A stretch of 64,000 nucleotides of DNA. Origin: Chryseobacterium glaciei (GTDB taxonomy: Bacteria > Bacteroidota > Bacteroidia > Flavobacteriales > Weeksellaceae). The notes below the pieces were generated by a model. The model was not told the DNA's origin and ran no database searches. It saw nothing but the letters and a program-made list of their open reading frames with translations. This document shows positions 59,843 to 64,000 of the stretch, piece after piece. The stretch spans positions 3,729,001 to 3,793,000 of the forward strand of contig NZ_CP015199.1 in assembly GCF_001648155.1 (NCBI RefSeq), in the 5' to 3' direction. Both the position numbers and the translations under genes were made by a program. How positions within the stretch are numbered: position 1 is the first letter of the stretch; the number at the start of each line of letters is the position of its first letter.

Positions 59843-60244
59843 ATGAAAAAAACAGTTTTATTAGGTGCGATGTTCCTTGGTTCATTAGTTTTCGCACAGA
59901 AAGTTGGCGGAGACAGGGATGTTCACGGATGTATCGGTTCAGCAGGATATACGTATTCGCAAATTAAGAATGATTGTGTAAGAGTTTTCGAACAGAAAAT
60001 TAAACTGAACGAAGTAAGCACAGATAAAAGTTATTCTACAAGAACGGCCGTTATTTTCAGTAAAAACATGCAAAAAGCTGAAATTTTTATTCCGGATGGA
60101 AGTGCAAAAAGCATAATTCTTGACAGACAAGGAAAAGGCAAACTTTGGAAAAGCGGAAAGCAGATTAAAGAGAGCTACGTTTTAGTCCCTTACAAAAAGA
60201 CGGGTTATCAAATTAAAAAAGATGATGTAGTAATCTATCAATAA
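59843..60244 (+). CDS. Small exported protein with GGDRDVHGCIGSAGY motif
   Basis: The 133-residue protein has a signal peptide (KTVLLGAMFLGSLVFAQ) followed at once by GGDRDVHGCIGSAGYTYSQ and CVRVFE. This Cys-x14-Cys module is one I associate with small exported proteins annotated as hypothetical or inhibitor-like. The rest is beta-rich and basic (KAEIFIPDGSAKSIILDRQG). Two Cys residues probably form a disulfide. It has its own terminator and is independent of the glycan locus. Confidence 0.75.
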   Translation: MKKTVLLGAMFLGSLVFAQKVGGDRDVHGCIGSAGYTYSQIKNDCVRVFEQKIKLNEVSTDKSYSTRTAVIFSKNMQKAEIFIPDGSAKSIILDRQGKGKLWKSGKQIKESYVLVPYKKTGYQIKKDDVVIYQ

Positions 60245-60249
60245 AATAA

Positions 60250-60280
60250 AAAAGCCATTCGAAAGAGTGGTTTTTTTTTT
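60250..60280 (+). terminator. Terminator after small exported protein
   Basis: CCATTC-GAAA-GAGTGG forms a 6-bp stem followed by ten T residues. Confidence 0.85.
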
Positions 60281-60393
60281 CGGGTAAAATAAAACAACAC
60301 TCGAAAGTTTATTGCAAATGTCATTTCCACGAAGGAGAAATCTAATATCCGCAATCATTCAACTCTAAAATTCTCCAACTCTCAAACATCATC

Positions 60394-60489
60394 AGGAGCT
60401 ATTTCCCGCTATCCACTGTATCTTTTTTATTACGGCCTCCGCTTCGCTCCGGCCGCAACAAAAAAGGATGTCGTTTCTATCGGGGCTAG
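60394..60489. repeat. Dispersed repeat family A, copy 3
   Basis: It starts AGGAGCTATTTCCCGCTATC and ends TCTATCGGGGCTAG. Inside is a GC-rich inverted repeat (CGGCCTCCGCTTCG ... CTCCGGCCGC) flanked by TTTTTT and AAAAAA, able to form a strong hairpin. The 60281-60668 gap has no gene. Confidence 0.85.
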
Positions 60490-60507
60490 TGATAATATTC
60501 CGAAAAA

Positions 60508-60540
60508 AAACCTAACAGGTTTTCAAAACCTGTTAGGTTT
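60508..60540. repeat. Perfect 16-bp-arm palindrome
   Basis: AAACCTAACAGGTTTT-C-AAAACCTGTTAGGTTT is a perfect 33-bp palindrome, 18 bases after repeat family A copy 3, parallel to the pairing at 56208/56285. Confidence 0.9.
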
Positions 60541-60668
60541 ATTATCCTAAAATTTAAAAATTTATTTCAACATAGATAATTACTATGCTTTATAAAACAT
60601 CAAAGATGTTTTTCTTAATTAAACTTAACAGCTTAAATTTTCTTAATAGTTAAATTTTAAACATAAAT

Positions 60669-61838
60669 TTATCCTGCAACAGCAACTTCCTCAGCATAAA
60701 CAACACCTTCATAACAAGCATTGTAAATCGCTTTCAATTCATCCAATGAAGGAACTCTCGGATTAAATCCTGTACAAGGATCAACCAAAGCATTGTTGGC
60801 AATATAATCTAGATTTTTATCCCAGTCTTCTCTCGAAATTCCAAATTCTTTGATCGCTGATTGATTGTTGATCTCAGAACGAAGAGTTTCAATAGCTTGT
60901 GCCAATTCTTCAGTCGTTTCTTTACCAATAACTTTCGCCAGATCTGGATAACGTTCAGTCGCCTGAGCATTAAAACGGATAACATTTGGAAGGAAAATCG
61001 CGTTCGAAGCTCCGTGAGGAATTCCGTACAAAGCACCAACTTGGTGAGACAAAGAATGGACAATTCCTAACCATGCATTGTTAAACGCCAAACCTCCCAT
61101 AAAAGAAGCATCATGCATATTCTGACGAGCTTTGATGTTATTTGGATTCTCTACAACTTCTTTTAAATTATCAAAAACCAGTTCCAATCCTCCTTTAGAA
61201 AGAGCATCGGCGATATTATTTTCAATATTTGAAACATAAGCTTCTACACAGTGAGTCAATACATCAAGACCTGTATTAGCGGTAACGTGAGCCGGCATCG
61301 AAGCACAGATTTCACCGTCAATAATAGCGATATCCGGAGTTAATTCGTAAGAAACGATTGGATATTTTACCCCTTTTTCACGGTCTGTGATTACCGCCAA
61401 ACCTGTAGTTTCTGTTCCTGTTCCGCTTGTAGAAGGAATTGCAATGAATCTAGCTTTATTTCTTAAAACAGGTACTGTGAAAGGCTTGATCATCGCCTCG
61501 AAATCAGCGTCAGGATATTCATAAAATACCCACATGATTTTTGCAGCATCGATCGCAGAACAACCACCTAAACCAATAATCCAGTCTGGTTGAAAACTCT
61601 GAATGACTTCAGCTCCTTTCATACAAGTTGCAGATGACGGATCTTCTTCCACGCCTTCGAAAATTTGCGTTTCGATTCCTGCTTCCGTAAGATAAGCGAT
61701 CGCTTTATCCAACGTTCCGCTTTTTCTCATCGAGCTTCCACCCGTTACGATTACCGCTTTTTTACCTTTGATATTTTTTAATTCGTCAAGACTTCCCGCA
61801 CCGTGGAAAACTTCTCCTGCAATAAATAATTTACTCAT
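60669..61838 (-). CDS. Iron-containing alcohol dehydrogenase
   Basis: The 389-residue protein matches the group III Fe-ADH family. It has an NAD-binding region (KAVIVTGGSSMRKSGTLDKA, IIGLGGCSAIDAAKIMW), STSGTGTETTGLAVI, and the metal-binding segment LGIVHSLSHQVGALYGIPHGASNAIFLP with three His, plus an upstream Asp in ANTGLDVLTHCVEAYVS. It oxidises alcohols or reduces aldehydes in the cytoplasm; substrate unknown. It is expressed separately from the neighbouring AraC gene (67-bp gap, own promoter), which may regulate it. Confidence 0.95.
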   Translation of the reverse strand: MSKLFIAGEVFHGAGSLDELKNIKGKKAVIVTGGSSMRKSGTLDKAIAYLTEAGIETQIFEGVEEDPSSATCMKGAEVIQSFQPDWIIGLGGCSAIDAAKIMWVFYEYPDADFEAMIKPFTVPVLRNKARFIAIPSTSGTGTETTGLAVITDREKGVKYPIVSYELTPDIAIIDGEICASMPAHVTANTGLDVLTHCVEAYVSNIENNIADALSKGGLELVFDNLKEVVENPNNIKARQNMHDASFMGGLAFNNAWLGIVHSLSHQVGALYGIPHGASNAIFLPNVIRFNAQATERYPDLAKVIGKETTEELAQAIETLRSEINNQSAIKEFGISREDWDKNLDYIANNALVDPCTGFNPRVPSLDELKAIYNACYEGVVYAEEVAVAG

Positions 61839-61862
61839 TTTTATTCTTTAATTATAATGATG

Positions 61863-61889
61863 CAAAATTAAAAAGGGCAGAAGCAGCAA
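61863..61889 (-). promoter_or_regulatory. Promoter for the alcohol dehydrogenase gene
   Basis: On the minus strand TAATTTTG (61870-61863) matches the -7 box, and a TTG lies 16 bases upstream, slightly closer than usual. The ATG is at 61838. Confidence 0.5.
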
Positions 61890-61905
61890 TGTTATACAAA
61901 TAAGA

Positions 61906-62790
61906 CTATCCGATATACATTTGCGCCAACTCTTGTTGAAGTTCTGTTGGAGTTTCCTTCAATTTTGCCTTGACGAATTTATTGAGTGCTGATGGTGAAT
62001 TAAAGCCCAGATCAAAAGCGATTTCTTTATGGCTGAGGTCTGAGAATAGGAGCTGACGTTTAATTTCTATGAGAATTCGATTGTGAATAGCCTGAATAGC
62101 TGTCTCTCCACAATGTTTTTTTGTAATTGAATTTAATTTTTTCGTAGTAATGGCCAATTCTTCTGCGTAATATTGAACGGTACGCTGCTCTTTATAATGC
62201 TGATTTAATAATTTTTTGAATCTAACATATATAGGTTTGTCAGCAGTTTCTTTATGCAAAATAGGATGAAGCCCATGAACAGATTCTATCAATCCCAACA
62301 GGAAAATTTTAATATGAAATCTTGCCTGTTCCTTTTTAATAAGACTCGGTTTTTGATAAATCCCTTTGATAATTTCAATCGCATGTAAACTTTGTTCAAA
62401 ATCTTCAGGAGAAAGAATGGTGCAGTTTAATTGTGTAGATAAATTCACATTATAAGTACTCAATTCGTTTTTTAAAATATCAGAACAAAACAATATCTCT
62501 TCAAACAGAATAATTTTCCCTTTCAGATCATCACTCGGTTCAGAAACAAAATGAACCTGTTCCGGGAAAACCACGGAAATTTTTCCCGACTTCAGAGAAT
62601 GTACTTTATCCTCAATTTGAACTTGCAGATTACCATTCTCAATAACAATAATGAAAAAATGATCTTTTTTGTGAGGTTTTAAATAGGCTTTCAGATTTTC
62701 TGTCGTTAAATCAAAAGCCCGAAAAGATAGATTTTTATCCTCTTCTTTTTGAATGTTTTTTTTGATCTCCAGTTTCATCAAGCCTCCCAT
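61906..62790 (-). CDS. AraC-family regulator with cupin-like N-terminus
   Basis: The 294-residue protein has an N-terminal cupin-like sensor (KKDHFFIIVIENGNLQVQIE, SGKISVVFPEQVHFVSEP) and a C-terminal AraC DNA-binding domain (YYAEELAITTKKLNSITKKH, HKEIAFDLGFNSPSALNKFV, ETPTELQQEL). It is a relative of the regulator at 8242-9123. ATG 62790 is used; ATG 62778 is also possible. It lies directly upstream of the alcohol dehydrogenase on the same strand, which makes that enzyme a likely target. Confidence 0.87.
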   Translation of the reverse strand: MGGLMKLEIKKNIQKEEDKNLSFRAFDLTTENLKAYLKPHKKDHFFIIVIENGNLQVQIEDKVHSLKSGKISVVFPEQVHFVSEPSDDLKGKIILFEEILFCSDILKNELSTYNVNLSTQLNCTILSPEDFEQSLHAIEIIKGIYQKPSLIKKEQARFHIKIFLLGLIESVHGLHPILHKETADKPIYVRFKKLLNQHYKEQRTVQYYAEELAITTKKLNSITKKHCGETAIQAIHNRILIEIKRQLLFSDLSHKEIAFDLGFNSPSALNKFVKAKLKETPTELQQELAQMYIG

Positions 62791-62816
62791 ACTATTGTTA
62801 TTTTAAAACGAAAACG

Positions 62817-62848
62817 CAAATGTAAAGTAAAACATTATTTATTTCCAA
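62817..62848 (-). promoter_or_regulatory. Promoter of the AraC gene
   Basis: On the minus strand TTG (62848-62846) and TACATTTG (62824-62817) are 21 bases apart, a good match to the Bacteroidetes consensus, 26 bases before the ATG at 62790. Confidence 0.7.
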
Positions 62849-62885
62849 GATTTTGTAAGAGCTAAAATTTTGAAATTACATTATT

Positions 62886-62996
62886 AGAAGCTATTTCACG
62901 CTATCCACTCATACTCCTCGCGCCATCACACGCCAGTGCTCAAACCCACCGACGCTCAAACCCTCACTCCGGGGTAACCGTTACTATCGCGGCTAG
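62886..62996. repeat. Dispersed repeat family A, copy 4
   Basis: It begins AGAAGCTATTTCACGCTATC and ends ACTATCGCGGCTAG. CCACTCATACTCCTCGCGCC and GGGGTAACCGTT are shared with copy 1, so copies 1 and 4 form a subtype. The 62791-63461 gap holds only repeats. Confidence 0.85.
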
Positions 62997-63024
62997 GGCA
63001 TTCGTCACCAGTATAAAAATCTGT

Positions 63025-63056
63025 CTTTGCGAGGAACGAAGTGACGAAGCAATCTC
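63025..63056. repeat. Family B repeat, left arm of a 32-bp inverted pair
   Basis: CTTTGCGAGGAACGAAGTGA and the following 12 bases to CAATCTC are the exact reverse complement of 63144-63175. Confidence 0.92.
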
Positions 63057-63143
63057 AATAAAAAACTAAGCACAGCGCATAACCACAAAGTTTGTCATCC
63101 TGGAAGGATCTAAAACGGCTTAAATAACATAAAGTAAAACAAC

Positions 63144-63175
63144 GAGATTGCTTCGTCACTTCGTTCCTCGCAAAG
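63144..63175. repeat. Family B repeat, right arm of a 32-bp inverted pair
   Basis: GAGATTGCTTCGTCACTTCG to CGCAAAG is a perfect 32-base inverted copy of 63025-63056, with an 87-base spacer. A looser copy is at 37064-37094. Confidence 0.92.
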
Positions 63176-63431
63176 ACCCAAAACTTTGCTGAGTGAAACG
63201 CCTTTGCGAACTTAAAAAAGTGAAGCAATTCAAAAAAATCCTTGCGAACCTTGCGTTTTAAAAAAAAAATAAGCCAGAATCATTCAAAAAAATCTGTGCA
63301 AATCAGTGAAAATCTGTGGTTAAAAATAATAAAACCTAACCTAACCCCATTGAAATAAAAGTAAAAGATCAATTAATCTTAATCAAAAACTAAAACCACC
63401 TCCACAATTTTTCTCTCTCAACGAAAATCCG

Positions 63432-63439
63432 TATTTTTG
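63432..63439 (+). promoter_or_regulatory. -7 box for purB
   Basis: TATTTTTG matches TAnnTTTG 22 bases before the ATG at 63462. The -33 TTG is not evident. Confidence 0.5.
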
Positions 63440-63461
63440 TGCATCTAAAAGTAAAAGAAGA

Positions 63462-64000
63462 ATGAATTCCTACAAAAATCCATTGGAAGAGCGCTACTCC
63501 AGTGAAGAAATGTTATTTAATTTCTCACATAATAACAAATTCCGTACTTGGAGACAGCTTTGGATCGCTCTTGCAGAGATCGAAAAAGACCTTGGTCTTG
63601 AAATTTCTGACGAGCAGATCGCTGAGTTGAAAGCCAATGCTGAAAACATCGATTACGATAAAGCAGCAGAGTATGAGAAAAAATTCCGTCATGATGTAAT
63701 GGCTCACGTTCACGCTTATGGTGATGTGGCACCTTCAGCAAAAGGAATTATACATTTGGGAGCTACTTCGGCTTTTGTAGGAGATAATACAGACTTAATT
63801 CAAATCCGTGACGGACTATTAATTTTAAAGAAAAAATTAGTAAACGTTATGAAAAACCTTGCGGATTTTTCTATTCAATATAAAGACCTTCCAACGTTAG
63901 GATTCACGCATTTCCAACCAGCTCAGTTAACGACTGTTGGAAAAAGAGCAACACTTTGGTTACAAAGTTTGGTTCTTGACATCGAAGAACTTGATTTCTT
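63462..64000 (+). CDS. purB: Adenylosuccinate lyase, 3' end outside window
   Basis: The first 179 residues are visible. They follow Pur[52 protein letters not shown] with the conserved His, [20 protein letters not shown] (signature with TS), and [21 protein letters not shown] with the catalytic-region His. The enzyme splits SAICAR and adenylosuccinate, releasing fumarate, in purine synthesis. The gene continues beyond base 64000. Confidence 0.95.
   Translation, partial: MNSYKNPLEERYSSEEMLFNFSHNNKFRTWRQLWIALAEIEKDLGLEISDEQIAELKANAENIDYDKAAEYEKKFRHDVMAHVHAYGDVAPSAKGIIHLGATSAFVGDNTDLIQIRDGLLILKKKLVNVMKNLADFSIQYKDLPTLGFTHFQPAQLTTVGKRATLWLQSLVLDIEELDF

Overview
The window looks like chromosome from a member of the Flavobacteriia, most likely a Chryseobacterium-like member of the Weeksellaceae. 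The evidence is low GC content, no Shine-Dalgarno signals, repeated TAnnTTTG -7 promoter boxes with a TTG about 19-21 bases upstream, SusC/SusD proteins, type IX secretion (T9SS) sorting domains, and flavobacterial families such as DUF2911, DUF4197, DUF493 and DUF1569. The genus is an inference from sequence character only.

Layout. 0-10.6 kb: a serine hydrolase cut by the window edge, a membrane-anchored AraC regulator, and an operon of a PIG-L deacetylase, a 34-residue membrane peptide, a sodium:solute symporter and a DUF2911 protein. A second AraC regulator follows, with an inositol-monophosphatase-like protein and an NAD(P)-binding protein. 10.6-24.5 kb is an AT-rich accessory region. It holds a large repetitive surface protein, three related AraC-type regulators (one with a TPR sensor, two without), and an RCC1-repeat T9SS protein disrupted by a 3.08 kb IS1595-like transposon. 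That transposon has perfect 23-bp ends, an 8-bp target duplication and passenger genes. Broken genes follow (transposase tail, orphan 3' fragment, DUF1016, serine recombinase), ending against a tRNA-Arg gene.

24.5-50.1 kb is mostly ordinary chromosome: an iron/cobalamin-type binding lipoprotein, mtgA, a membrane 'site-specific recombinase' family protein, recF with a DUF721 protein and a UbiA-like membrane protein, an alpha-2-macroglobulin next to ecotin, a run of small VOC/SRPBCC proteins, a bestrophin channel, a Na+/H+ antiporter, two tandem glutaminyl cyclotransferase-like lipoproteins, a deoxynucleoside kinase, an ArsC-like protein, DUF493 and DUF4197. 50.4-59.7 kb is a polysaccharide utilization locus (SusC, SusD, GH144-type glucanase, alpha/beta hydrolase, GH3 beta-glucosidase) whose enzyme pairing suggests beta-1,2-glucan as substrate. 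The window closes with an iron-type alcohol dehydrogenase, its AraC neighbour, a repeat-rich gap and the start of purB.

The strongest unusual item is the IS1595-like element. It carries its own T9SS-targeted secreted protein and two small unknown genes, and it split a host T9SS sorting domain with the stop codon formed exactly at the junction. Other notable items are the coupled 34-residue peptide, the A2M/ecotin pair with a lost A2M thioester motif, the sensor-less AraC paralogs, and several families of dispersed intergenic repeats.
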